Below are positions 11,651-22,440 of a stretch of DNA of 64,000 bases, one piece after another (positions within the stretch are counted from its first letter, which is position 1; the number at the start of each line of letters is the position of its first letter). The notes under the pieces are model-generated. The model saw only the letters and a program-made list of their open reading frames with translations. It was not told where the DNA came from and ran no database searches. Both the position numbers and the translations under genes were made by a program. This stretch comes from Cheiracanthium punctorium. Taxonomy: Eukaryota; Arthropoda; Arachnida; Araneae; Cheiracanthiidae. The stretch is from positions 496,001-560,000 of the forward strand of contig JAWZYV010001829.1 of assembly GCA_038373885.1 (NCBI GenBank), given 5' to 3'.

Positions 11651-12827
11651 ACTCGTGCTTGCTCTTACAAAGTCGTATTAACTTTAATCTTTGTGGGAGA
11701 AAAAAAATGATTAGAAGTTAGAACCCCATTATATGTAGATTAAAAAAATAAAAGCGTATGCCGAAACCAGAAAGTACAATTTTAAATGTTATGTTTAAAT
11801 TTTCTAGACATCTTACCTCCTGCTTACAGTAAAATGCACCAAATATGGCGAGTCAGGAAAACGGTAAGCGCCTGTGTAGGTAGCTTTCTGTTGTCAATAA
11901 AGAAATTAAACGATTGAAATCCCATACAAGAACTTTGACTTTTTTTACCTGCTAGTTTGACAGGGGAAAATCAAGTTTGGCGCTATTAGATCGCGATACA
12001 GGGCGCTCCAAACACTGTTACTTTAAAAAAGATCACCCGGTAGTTCTGTTTACAGTACTCCTAAAACTAGGCGGTACTGAACTGAGTAGACTTCAGCCAA
12101 ACAAGCCATGGACCTTTTTATTTTATTTTATTTTTAGTTATTTTTTTTAAACGACATACAAAGTATCGCAAAAATATTACCTCATTTAAAGTTTTCGAAC
12201 TAAGGAACTTCATTTTTACATCTACTCAGTCATTTGTAATAACTGTACTTGGATATTGAAGGTTACATTTCTATTTTTTCCCCCCTGCATTGCAATTACT
12301 TTGCGGTCCTGTATGGAGAATTCCCCTCCCCTCCCCTCCTTCCTCCTTCAACGTCTTTGTAAGTCAAAGTTTTGAAACCACCCGCTTTCAACACTGCCCA
12401 ACCCTATCTACCCAAAATATTGCGTTCTGGCATTGCTTCCTACGGTGAAATGTGCTATATATTTTTAGAGTTTTTGACCACTAAAACAAGTTTTTAAGCT
12501 TTTTCTTTAAAGGTATGACATAACGAGACATGCTTGCGTGCTCAGCTTTTGGATGTAGAAACAGACCGAATTAAAAAAAAAAAAAAAAAAAAAAAAGGCT
12601 GGTGTATCTATTTAAAACCCCCATAATTCTCTCTATTGATAGTCTTTTAATTTGGACAAAATTACATTAGCAAAATAAAATTAACTTAATTTTACAAAAA
12701 ATTAGTACTCTTGCACCTTTTTTTTCTTTGTGTATGTGTGTGTTAGAATTTAAAGTTAATCTAAAAAAAATTCCAAATACATAGCGAAATTTGCTGAAAC
12801 ACATCACACTTAGCTAATGTATTCACT

Positions 12828-12870
<43 letters not shown>

Positions 12871-13329
12871 CTATTATTAATTTAGATTAGAGATATTCTT
12901 ATTGAAATCTGTAACGTTATTTCTTTTATATTAAGCTGTTTAAAACTGCCAAATTGTTTTCAAGAACTTGTCTTTTACCCTCCTTAGAAACTTTTAATAA
13001 TCGTAAGTAATCGAGCTATTCAAACTTAAACCACTTAATGGTTGCGTATTCAAATATTCTGGAGGAGCTTTTCCGCCATTTACAACTCAGCTATTAAAGC
13101 GCAGTTTACTTCTCTTTGAATTTTCCCTGGGTAGAGCTGAGAACGCCACTGCCCTGTCTATCCGTTTTCGTCTCTTTAAAGCTCCGCCCCTCGGCTTCAT
13201 CCCTATGCATGGTGGAAGGCTGTTGTTTCGTCGCCCGCTACGTTCTATCCTCCATGCGTGTAATACAATTTTACGTTGTGTTCTGTTGCGTGTAGGCAAA
13301 GCTAGGCAATGGCTATGTGCATAATAGGA
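11651..13329. other. Non-coding with simple repeats
   Basis: A poly-A run lies at about 12573-12596 and a (TA)n run at about 12832-12868. From 13090 to 13300 the sequence is less AT-rich than its surroundings and gives a 70-codon minus-strand frame rich in Arg and Lys with no recognised domain. I do not call it a gene. Confidence 0.5.
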
Positions 13330-13500
13330 AGTATGGGAAGTGTCTTGATCAGATAACTTTCTATGGGCTTCTAAAGCGCATTCACGTTACATGGGGAGAA
13401 AACCGACCACAACTCCATACCGTTACTGCCTCGCAGTAGGCCAGAATGCTGGACACTTTAGTCGTCTACCTTGTTCAATGTCTTATCCACTCAGCCATGG
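13330..13500 (-). repeat. SINE-like dispersed repeat, copy 1
   Basis: On the minus strand it begins CCATGGCTGAGTGGATAAG, which resembles a Pol III A box (TGGCTGAGTGG) as in Leu/Ser tRNAs. It contains a diverged B-box-like GGTTTTCTCCCC. Related copies lie inside the 1.8-kb repeats at 38985-39165 and 44615-44800 (shared words CAGAACCCTGGAC/CAGAATGCTGGAC and GAGAAAACCG/GAGAAAAACCG). The tRNA origin is inference; the dispersed repetition is visible. Confidence 0.45.
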
Positions 13501-13619
13501 AGAAGTCTTATTCTAAACCATTTTTGAACGCATTTCTTGAGGATTACGTAAAAGTACGTCACTCCAGAACTAAGACCAGTGTTGGAACTAGAGGTGGGGA
13601 TAAAAAAACTGCCAAACCG

Positions 13620-14110
13620 TAAGTAGTTTATAACTTATGCATATATTTTTTAAGATTATATCACACAGATGTTATGATAATATTTAAAAAGCTGAAAATA
13701 AGTTTTTAAAAATATAATAATGCAATTGTGACGTGTAATTGTCATTTGCATTCCAGTCTGTCTGTTTTGTAATTTTGAGGGGCGTTGCCAGGGAAGGAGA
13801 TTAACAAGATCATTCTGCACCCTAGAGCTGTTTGCAGATTTTAATGTGTAGGTAAACTAGGAAATATGGCAAAATAAAAATTAAGAACATAGTTATTAAA
13901 ATAAGAATGAACAATACATTTAACTTCCATTTTTGTCCGTTTTTCAACCTGCTGAGGCGTAACTTGAGGGAGGGATAAAAATACTGCTCCACCCTTAAGT
14001 AATTGGAATATTTAAAGTAGCTTTTACATTTGAAAGTGGAAAAATTAATTATTAATGAAAGAAATTGGGAGGGAAATGTTGGCGCTGGGGCCAAAGAACA
14101 CTTTCTGCTT

Positions 14111-14148
<38 letters not shown>

Positions 14149-14760
14149 TTTTTTTTTTCATCACAGAAATGTTATCGTAATATTTAAGACTAAAAATAAG
14201 TTTTATTAATATGATAAACTTGTAACGTGCATTTGTCATTTTCATTCAGATATGTCTGTTTTGTAATCTGGAGGGGCATAGCCAGCTAAGATTCTGCTGA
14301 ACCCTAGAACAATTTGCATGTAAATGAATTGTTAAACTAAGAAATACGGGGAAAATCTTTAAAACTTTATTAAAATTAGTATTAACGATATATTTAACAG
14401 TTCCAATTTTGTATCCTTTTTTCCAGCCTCCTGGGACGTGACTAGAAGGCATATTTGACTTTTGAGGGACTCTGTGGCGCAAACAGCATTTTTTCTTGGG
14501 GGGGGGGGGGGGGGAGGTCCAGTCAGAAAGCTGCGACACCAACCCCAACGACCGATTTTCGTGTTGTAATCTGAATTCAGTTTAATTTTAGCTACTTCGG
14601 CCTACAATGTATTGAAAAATACCTTTATTTTTCCACAAAACTGAGCAGGTTTTCGTTAGTCTCTTATCGTTTTGAACGTCAGGGCGTCACAGGAGGAGGC
14701 GTTGAAAATATTGCTCCACCCTTAAATAGTTTGAAATTTTAAATGTGTAACCACAGGAGG
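13620..14760. repeat. Degenerate tandem repeat block
   Basis: Segments starting near 13655 and near 14155 share TCTGTCTGTTTTGTAAT-type, GTTAT(G/C)(A/G)TAATATTTAA and (A/T)GCATTTGTCATT-type words in the same order. A third partial copy near 14690-14760 repeats the ATTGCTCCACCCTTAA phrase seen near 13985. Poly-A followed by poly-T lies at 14116-14158 and a G run at about 14500-14514. No gene is seen. Confidence 0.55.
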
Positions 14761-17369
14761 AGATAGAAAGATATTGAAACTGAAATTATTTAAAAAATAT
14801 TAATCACCTCAAAAAGTTTTTGCGAATTTGTCTTAATCGATTAAATTAAGAATGAAAGTATGAATTATACCGTGGGGGGGGGGGGATGTGGAACGCTTTT
14901 GTGGTTAGTTGAGTCGCTCAGTAATGAGACTTAAGTGACGAAACAAACATTAAATTAACACAACTTAAATTTACATAAAAAGTCATCAATATACATGCTA
15001 CTTAACGCTCGCCATTTTTTATTCTCCTTTGCAGCGCTATAAAAGAAGTTCTACAACACATTCATCTGAGATAATCACGAGGAGAAAACGTCACGTGATG
15101 TCCAAGTATAATAATAAGCAGTGTTTATTCCTACAGCTTTACTATAGCATAATTCAATTTAAAGAATCAGTTGTTCAGTCTCTATTCCATTATTTTATTT
15201 ATTGGATATGAATACTAAAAGAAAAGCATTTTTTGCCATTTCAGTTTATATATTAATCACTAATATCTACCTCTTGAAATATAACTCATCTCGACGTCTC
15301 ATGCGATATCGTCGAGCGACGTTTGGAGTAGAATAAAGTTGCAAGCAACACACATGACACACATACTGAATTGTTTTATGAAAAATAACAGGTATGCATA
15401 CTTTCAGAATGAATATATATGCATACATTCCATTCTCATCCGGCTATTGAAAATGCTGAAATTTATTTTTTATTCATTTATCAGAATTCTTCCAAACTTT
15501 CCATGTAGCTCCTCCTCGGCAGGAAAAAATATATGAAATCTTTTTAAGCTTGGCATGCTTAGTTTGAAATGTTTCCAAATTTTTAGTGTAAATAAACTAC
15601 ACTCGCTCTTATAAGTTATTGCTATGAAAATTTACTATTTCAGTGAAAGGCATTTTCACTTTTATTAGGAGGCTGGAAAGTTTTTTATCAAAAATCATAC
15701 TGCAATCCACAGCTGTGTATCAAACTGTAAGTCAAGTTCCGATTGTAAGTTAAATATCAAACTGTCAGGAGTAATGGGTTAGACTTCGGGTAGTAATGGG
15801 TTAGTGCTTCAGCCTCCTCAGCTTCCCTCTGAATATAGTACCTCTAATCCACTGTAAGTCGTATGATGAAGGATATTAACGAAGATTTCCAACCGTGCAT
15901 ATATCAATGTAATGGGATCATATTTTGTAGACTGTCTTACTTTTTTCACCGAGTGATCCGAACCTTTCTTATAGAATTTTGCTAACACGTTCATTTATAA
16001 CTTCAATAATTCCTTAAAGCTGTCTGTCTTTTTCTTCAATATATACATAAATGGAAAAGCGTTTTATAGTATTCAAACTTTAACAATACTAACCAGAAAT
16101 TTTACAGATAAATACATTATATAAAATACTTACAATAGACTGTGCCCTCCTGGAAATTATCCACACACGCCGTCTCAGGAAAAAACTCAATTTATCGGAT
16201 TGAGTATCTATCTATGACTACCAAAGCACATCATTATGGTCGGAGGTTTTGTAGTATGATGTCCCGCCTATCGCACTAGGACTAACTGGAATTTTTTTTT
16301 ATGCAGTCAAAACGTGACGTCATAAATTACAAATTACTCCAAATTGATAGTTTGTCGCAAATCTTAGCCCATATCAAATTAATACCTGTAACTAATCTTT
16401 GGGCTTCGTGAAGTAGAAACGATATGCCAATTAGCAAAATGAAAATTGTTGTAGGAATATATATCCTGTACTATACATATTGTGGCACAGGTGTTTACGC
16501 CTTCTTCGGTTTTAGAATGGGATGGCGAAAGAAGGTGTTCAATTACTTGTATTCTTAATTAACCATTTATCTACTGCATTAAGTACGACAAAGAACATCA
16601 AATTGAAAATGTTTATCTTGTTTTAGTTAGACAGTGAAAGATCAATACTGACTGGTATAATTTCAATAGAAAATAGAGGGAAAAATTAGTTAGAAACTAG
16701 CTGAATTTTCTGAACAGTTTCATAAGTGATTGATGACTTTTAAAGAGTGTATCATAAACAAACCTAAAGAAGTCAAGTAATACTTTCAATGACACAATTT
16801 TGGGAAATATAATCCTTTAATCATAAAACCAACGTCTAAAAATTCACCTATGATAGATTTTTTTTTTTCTTTGCCTGATAACGATATAAAGTGTCACGAA
16901 AGCTACCCTTTTAAAACAATCAGTCTTATTTTAATGAAACATGCATTTATGAAGTAAGTTGATTTAAATGAAGTATTTGGTAGGGATTTTTTCAAAGAAA
17001 CGATTATACTAATTAATGAAATTAATTTATATTTTATTTAGATACTTAGAGATAAGAACGTGTTGTGTGGAGAGTACCCGGGTCTAAATCCCACAACTCC
17101 CTTTCAATTACAGCTGGGGGAGTGGGGTTATAGGGAGTGGGGAGAGTTAAACTAGTTTTAAAGAAAAGTTGCAAGTTGATAAAAACAGATATGCAAATAG
17201 GCCTAGACTGTTAAACTTTTAGATACTTTTAAGGACCGTAAGTAGATGAAGGGTTAAGTCAATCTATTGGTGGTGGTTTGGTATTTGAAGAAATAAAAAA
17301 TTTCTGTTCTAAACAATCAAATACAGAATAATTTAACGAGTTATACATATAACGATATATATATATATA
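14761..17369. other. Non-coding, no gene seen
   Basis: AT-rich sequence without a long open frame, recognisable transposase or terminal repeat. A short G run is at about 14874-14884. The small plus-strand frames at 15029-15211 and 15339-15536 have no motif. Confidence 0.5.
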
Positions 17370-18952
17370 CACACTCATGTCCATGGACATATGCATACAT
17401 GGATAATTTATGCATACATGCATTATGGATTATGCACACATGGATAATTTATGCATAAATTAAGGATAATGAAGTTCAGGCAAAGAAAGAGAAAGAAGCA
17501 AAACAAATTTGACTTATTTGTAAAGTCTATTTATTAAACAAAAAGTAAAGAGCAAAAAAGATGCTATATGTTTGACAAAATTAATAAAAATTGCAAGTTT
17601 TACTCCCTTGACCAAATTTCAAAAAAGGACCTATTTACAAAAAACAGTATAGCATGGTTAGTAGGATGGTTAATACGGAGTACGTCTCCCGGACGATGCA
17701 ATACAGGCCTGACAACGCCTAGGCATGCTGAGTATCAAATGATCAATCTGATCTTGGGGAATATTACACCACTCATCAAGCAATGCACTCCGAAGTTCCG
17801 GTAGACAGGTGGGAGGGGGTTGACGGGCTGCAATTCGTCGGCCAAGCATATCCCACACATGCTCTATTGGATTCAAGTCCGGTGAGTATGCTGGCCAGTG
17901 CATACGGGTGATATCCTCCGATTGAAGGCATTCATCTACAATGTTTGCACGGTGAGGACGGGCGTTGTCATCCATAAACACAAATTCAGCACCCATGGCG
18001 CCCCGAAACAAACGTACATGTTGTTCCAGAATGACATCCCGATAGATGTGGCCTGTCATCGTTACACTCTGAACATGCAGGTCAGTTCTGGAACCAAGAA
18101 TAATTCCTCCCCAAACGAGCCATCCTGCACCACCGTAACGGTGTCTTTCAATGGTGTTCTCTTGGTGGTAACGGGTACCTGGCGCTCTCCAGATGAATGT
18201 CCGGCGAGAATCAGACTCCAAACTAAACCTGGACTCGTCGGAAAACATCACACAAGACCACTGTTGCGGTGTCCACAATGCATGCTCTCTACTCCAGGTT
18301 AATCGCAGGCGACAGTGAGTTGCGGTAAGTGGAACACATCTGACAGGCCTACGAGCATATAGACCAATGTGCCCTAAGCGTCTGTACACGGTCTGCCTTG
18401 AAACTGTCGTACCGGTAGCTGAAGAGAGCTGACGAGACAGGTCTGATGCTGTACTCCGTCTGTTTCTTTTGGCAGTAACTGCCAAATAGCGGTCCTCATT
18501 CGGCGTTGTAACTCGGGGGCGACCTGTGCTGTAACGTCTACTCACATTACCATCATCTTGGAATCGTTGCCAAAGCCTGGAGATGACACTCTGGGCGATT
18601 CCAAGTTCCTCGGATACTTCCAGCTGGGTACGTCCACATTCCAGTCGTCCGATAATTCTGCCACGTAAAACATCATCCAAATGCCTCCTTTGTGCCATAA
18701 CTATGCGGTTTTTGCACTGAAAGGCTTTCACAGCGCTTGTGAACAATTTTACTTCTTTGCCACCATTCCACTTATACCCCTCTCTTACACTCTCGTCATT
18801 GTGACGTACCATCCACGCCATCTGGTGGTTTCCTGTAATTTGCATATTCTTCTTCAAGATGTGTGTGATCATTCCACAGGTGAAATTTTTATTTTAGAGA
18901 TCAATTTCTGTGTGATTCTGAATTATCCTTAATTTATGGACATGAGTGTATA
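17370..18952 (-). mobile_element. Tc1-like transposon, nearly complete
   Basis: The right end reads CCTTAATTTATGGACATGAGTG followed by TA. The left end begins CACTCATGTCCATGG and resumes AAATTAAGGATAAT, so the two are inverted copies. In the left end the word is split by an expansion of TGCATACATGGATAATT-like units (about 17385-17455) that the right end lacks. Between the ends is one uninterrupted transposase gene on the minus strand. Length is about 1.58 kb, ordinary for Tc1 elements. This is the least decayed element in the window. Confidence 0.88.
17670..18698 (-). CDS. Tc1-like transposase, 342 codons
   Basis: Cut-and-paste DNA transposase of the IS630/Tc1/mariner superfamily. I chose the Met at 18698 (MAQRRHLDDV), which gives the usual family length of about 340 residues; the frame is open 58 codons further upstream without family-like sequence. 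Residues 1-110 form the paired HTH DNA-binding region, with a GRPR motif at 59-62 between the two halves. The catalytic triad is visible: D154 (MFSDESRFSL), D244 (FMDDNARPH) and E279 (SPDLNPIEHVWD), with exactly 34 residues between the last two (DD34E). The WLVWGGI glycine box is at about 193-199. There is no stop or frameshift, so the enzyme could be functional. Closest type by style is the Tcb/Tc1 group common in arachnids. Confidence 0.93.
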   Translation of the reverse strand: MAQRRHLDDVLRGRIIGRLECGRTQLEVSEELGIAQSVISRLWQRFQDDGNVSRRYSTGRPRVTTPNEDRYLAVTAKRNRRSTASDLSRQLSSATGTTVSRQTVYRRLGHIGLYARRPVRCVPLTATHCRLRLTWSREHALWTPQQWSCVMFSDESRFSLESDSRRTFIWRAPGTRYHQENTIERHRYGGAGWLVWGGIILGSRTDLHVQSVTMTGHIYRDVILEQHVRLFRGAMGAEFVFMDDNARPHRANIVDECLQSEDITRMHWPAYSPDLNPIEHVWDMLGRRIAARQPPPTCLPELRSALLDEWCNIPQDQIDHLILSMPRRCQACIASSGRRTPY

Positions 18953-21384
18953 GTAATGTATACAACGACCAAAGACTTCTTTCAAAGATAATTTTGAGTT
19001 TTCTTTAGTATAATTTCTGAACTTTTTAAATTTTCTCGCAATTCAATATCGGAAGGAGTGAATATTCCTATGGTCACGCCTCTGTTGTAGCAGAGGATAA
19101 ACACTTTAAAATATTTTCTAATATAAACTAACTTTTTTAATGCACAAGTAACAAAATTATAAAAATCTCACTGACTTCTGTTTCAATCAAATTATCTGTA
19201 ATAATTCGATTTAAAAAATTGTCATAAGTTATTATTTTTAAATCAAAATTTTTTAGGAAATATTCGATTGAAGCAGTGGTTAATGAAATTTTTATTAATT
19301 TATATAAATTTTATTGATGGTGTACTAAAAATGTTTACGAATAAGAAAATAAACTTGAACACGGTAAGTAAAATCAATAATTTTCCCACCACAAATTACT
19401 AGTCATTTGCATTTAAAAAACTTAATTTGATTTTAAAAGCTCCAATCATCTCTCTGGAGGTAAGCGCCTTCAGCATCAGGTACTCCTGTAAGACCCACTT
19501 CGGTTCGTTCCCTATTTATCTTCCTCCTTTCTTCATTGTTCATAAACACCTTCAATGTTTCAGTTGGAGGTTAATTCAGATATACCTTATATGTTACAAT
19601 AACAACTTAAATTTTTAAATCCACCTGATGTGCGTGTATTTTAAGAATATAAATATTCCTGTACATAATCTGACAATTTTTTGGCCGATATGGAGGATTC
19701 TAATTTCAATGGCCTTTGTTAAATTAATGACGGTCTGATGCAAAACATTTCTTATTAAAAAAATGTATTATGTTTTGAATTATCAAATCCAATGTGTACA
19801 TTTTTGAAAGGAAATAAAATGGACTGTTGATGACAACGCATGTTTTGTAAGTTATATTTATAAAAATACACTCTGTGGGCGTTGATAGAAAGTTTTTCAG
19901 GTGACATCTTTTAACGTCTTGCAGTTATGAACCATACAGTTTGTATGCATTAAGTAAACAAGAATGGAAATGATACTGAGAAAGTAGTTTTTAACCTAAG
20001 TATTTATCATAGTTTCTGTCTGATTTTTATTATTTTTAAAAAGAAAACATAGCTTGTAAATTCAAACTTGCGCAGTGGGCGTGTGTAATAGGAGTCTTAA
20101 GGCGACAAGAATGCTGTGATAATTCATTTATAATTTTTAAAACAATAAAATGGGGTCCTTTCACGTCGAGAAGAAGAAAACCTCTGAATCAGCCGGTGTC
20201 GGCAAAACAATGTTATCCCGCCCATTCAATTGTATTGTTCCGCATTGCGTTTTGGCAAAAAAATTATTTTAAAAATGACTTTTTTATCAGAGAAACCATT
20301 ATATCTTGTAGATTTTGGTGGGAAATAAATGGGAAAAGTCACAATAGCAGCTAGTAAAACTTTTATATTGTAAATGAACCAGAAAAATGTGTGCTGTGGT
20401 CATCGGTTGTTCGAAAGGATAAGTTTGTTACAGATGCTCGTTTTGAAAGGTTTCGTATGTATTTGTGTCTGTTCATGTAAGTGAATATGTATGTTTATGA
20501 TATTAAATAAATATGTTTATTTTCTTTCTGTACAAATTAGATGGTTACAAGTAGAATTTTTCGATCTTTTCCGAGCTCTTCGCCATTAGGCTTAGAACGT
20601 AAACAAACATCGAATAAATGCAAGAAAGAAAGTAATATTTAATTATTTTCTTCATAAATAGTGCTTATAGTAGAATTCAACTGAAGGGTCAAAACAGGGT
20701 TTGTTCGTAATTTGGAAATAAAACACGGACGTTAAATTAGTTTGCCTCGTGATGCGTTCCGTTTTTAATTTTTGGTTTAGATATTTGTTTGTTATTGCAT
20801 ATGGCTATGACGGTGTTATTCAATCTTTTGCACTAAAAGTAGAAAAAGTTTATTTAACAAGAAATCATTTTTTTTTCCGAGACACATTGTTAAATAGTGG
20901 AAGAAAGGGTATAGCCAGAGGATAGACTATGGGCCCACCCAACCTCCGAATTTTTTAATTTTCCTTTACAAAATGTTAAAGATCAAGACTTTCTATAAGA
21001 AATTTTGAAATTTCCACTTTATTGGCCTTCTGAAATTTTTTTCGCTGCCTGCTTACATAGAAGTATGAATAAAAATATTAATTATTTCAATACTGAGGAA
21101 ACATGCCATGCAAAAATGCTAACGTTTAAGAAACAGTTTCTCTGTGTAGGTGACGAAACCTTCAAAACAAAATGTTGGTATTTTTTAGAGCATGGATGTT
21201 TATTAAAGTATAATACTCTTTTAAGTTAATAATTTTAATTCTATTAATTATTTTCCAATTACTGTTAATTTAAAGTTTCTTTAAATGATTAATAATTTTA
21301 ATAAGGAATAAATGATTGATCTAATACGACATCAAAAGTATTTCTGGATAGCAAAGGGACTCCAATAGATTTTATCCCCGGGGC
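18953..21384. other. Non-coding with a fragment of repeat R2
   Basis: Mostly unique-looking AT-rich DNA. Around 20005-20165 the words TTTCTGTCTGATTTTT, CAGTGGGCGTGTGTAATAGG, TCTTAAGGCGACAA and GGGGTCCTTTCACGTC match 33955-34145 in parts (the last one inverted), so a diverged copy of the R2 left flank is present. No gene is recognised; frames at 19427-19618 and 21005-21229 have no motif. Confidence 0.5.
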
Positions 21385-21390
21385 CCCGAC

Positions 21391-22318
21391 TTGGCTCTCT
21401 GCGCCTCTGCACTTATAAATGAAAACTCTGAAGCGAACTTTCACGCCCGGTTAAGTAAGGACACCCTAAGGATCCATCCCCACAACCTTAACAGTAAAAA
21501 TTTAATTACTAAACTTTTCGACGAGAAATCTATTCACTACTTTACCAATTCTGACACTCCCTCCCCCCTCAAAATTGTCATTAAAGGCCTCCCTCCTAAT
21601 ACCGATACGGAAATCATCAAAGAAGCCCTCCATTGTAATGGCTACACTATTCTTCGAATAACACAGCTCAAAAGCTTTAAAGACAAATTTCCCCTCCCCC
21701 TCTTCCAAATTCAGCTCCCCAAATGCGATTCCAGTAATGAAATTTTCGAACTTAAAAACCTCTTATCCTTCCAAGTAACTGTAGAAAAGTTTAGACCCCC
21801 CCAAGAAAGCCGCTCAGTGTTATCGCTGCAACGGCTTCTTTCACTTCGCCAAGTTTTGCCGCATGCCCCCCCCGTTGCGTTTTCTGTGCCCAGCCCCACG
21901 AAATTTTTAATTGCCCCCTCAAGAAATTAGAAAATAACCCCCCCCCCAAAGTGTAGCAACTGTCACTCGGATCATCCGGGGAGCTATAAAGGCTGCCCCA
22001 AATTTCCCTCAAACCCCCAAAACTCTACCCCCAAAACTTCAAATATTACGTACGCTAATGCTTTAAAAAGAAACCTTAACACCCCCCCCCCCCCAAACTA
22101 ATCAAAGCACCCTATTAGAAATACAAAAAATCACTAAACAAATAGAAAATGAATTAGGAGTTCGCTCTCTGAGTGATCTACTTAAGCAACTTAGCAATCT
22201 CTTAGAAAATTTAAAGAAAATAGGAGGCAGGAAAGAAAAGATGCTCTTTTTCTTAAGTTTCTTAACTTTCGGCCCTGACCATCAGCAAACTAACGAAATG
22301 GAAAATTCAGAGAACTGA
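21391..22318 (+). pseudogene. LINE ORF1 (gag-like, zinc-knuckle) fragment
   Basis: The first part (21391-21797) contains IVIKGLPPNTDTEIIKEAL and FKDKFPLPLFQIQLPKCD, typical of the PRE_C2HC region in ORF1 proteins of Jockey/I-type LINEs. In shifted frames three zinc knuckles follow: CYRCNGFFHFAKFC (about 21821), CVFCAQPHEIFNC (about 21876) and CSNCHSDHPGSYKGC (about 21953). A coiled-coil-like tail (EIQKITKQIENEL) ends at TGA 22316-22318. The frame breaks occur only at four C runs (7, 8, 10 and 13 C), and each needs one C fewer to stay open. No Met start is visible and no ORF2 (endonuclease/RT) follows. It is a 5'-truncated or ORF1-only copy, or its breaks are homopolymer base-call errors. Confidence 0.75.
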
Positions 22319-22369
22319 GTCAGTGACTGCTGCTTAAGTGATAAGTTACTTAACATCTTTAAAGCTCCA

Positions 22370-22440
22370 CCAGCATGGTCGGTAGCGCGTTGCGCTTCGG
22401 GCCTGTGGTGCCCGGGTTCGGACCCGGACTGTTGAAAATT
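22370..22440 (+). repeat. tRNA-like segment (tRNA pseudogene or SINE head)
   Basis: The sequence has an A-box-like TGGTCGGTAGCGCG and a B-box-like GGTTCGGACCC with a good T-arm (CCCGG/CCGGG type pairing). The anticodon arm does not fold convincingly, so I do not call a functional tRNA. A T run follows. It lies about 50 bp after the LINE ORF1 stop, which may mean a chimeric or SINE-like tail. Confidence 0.45.

Noticed and set aside
13087..13299. Arg/Lys-rich 70-codon frame in a GC-richer patch
   Set aside because: No recognisable motif, no supporting neighbours, and no sign of splice sites.
17898..18302. 134-codon plus-strand frame
   Set aside because: Antisense shadow of the Tc1-like transposase.
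22370..22440. Functional tRNA gene
   Set aside because: A and B boxes and a T arm are present but the anticodon arm does not pair; treated as tRNA-like repeat only.
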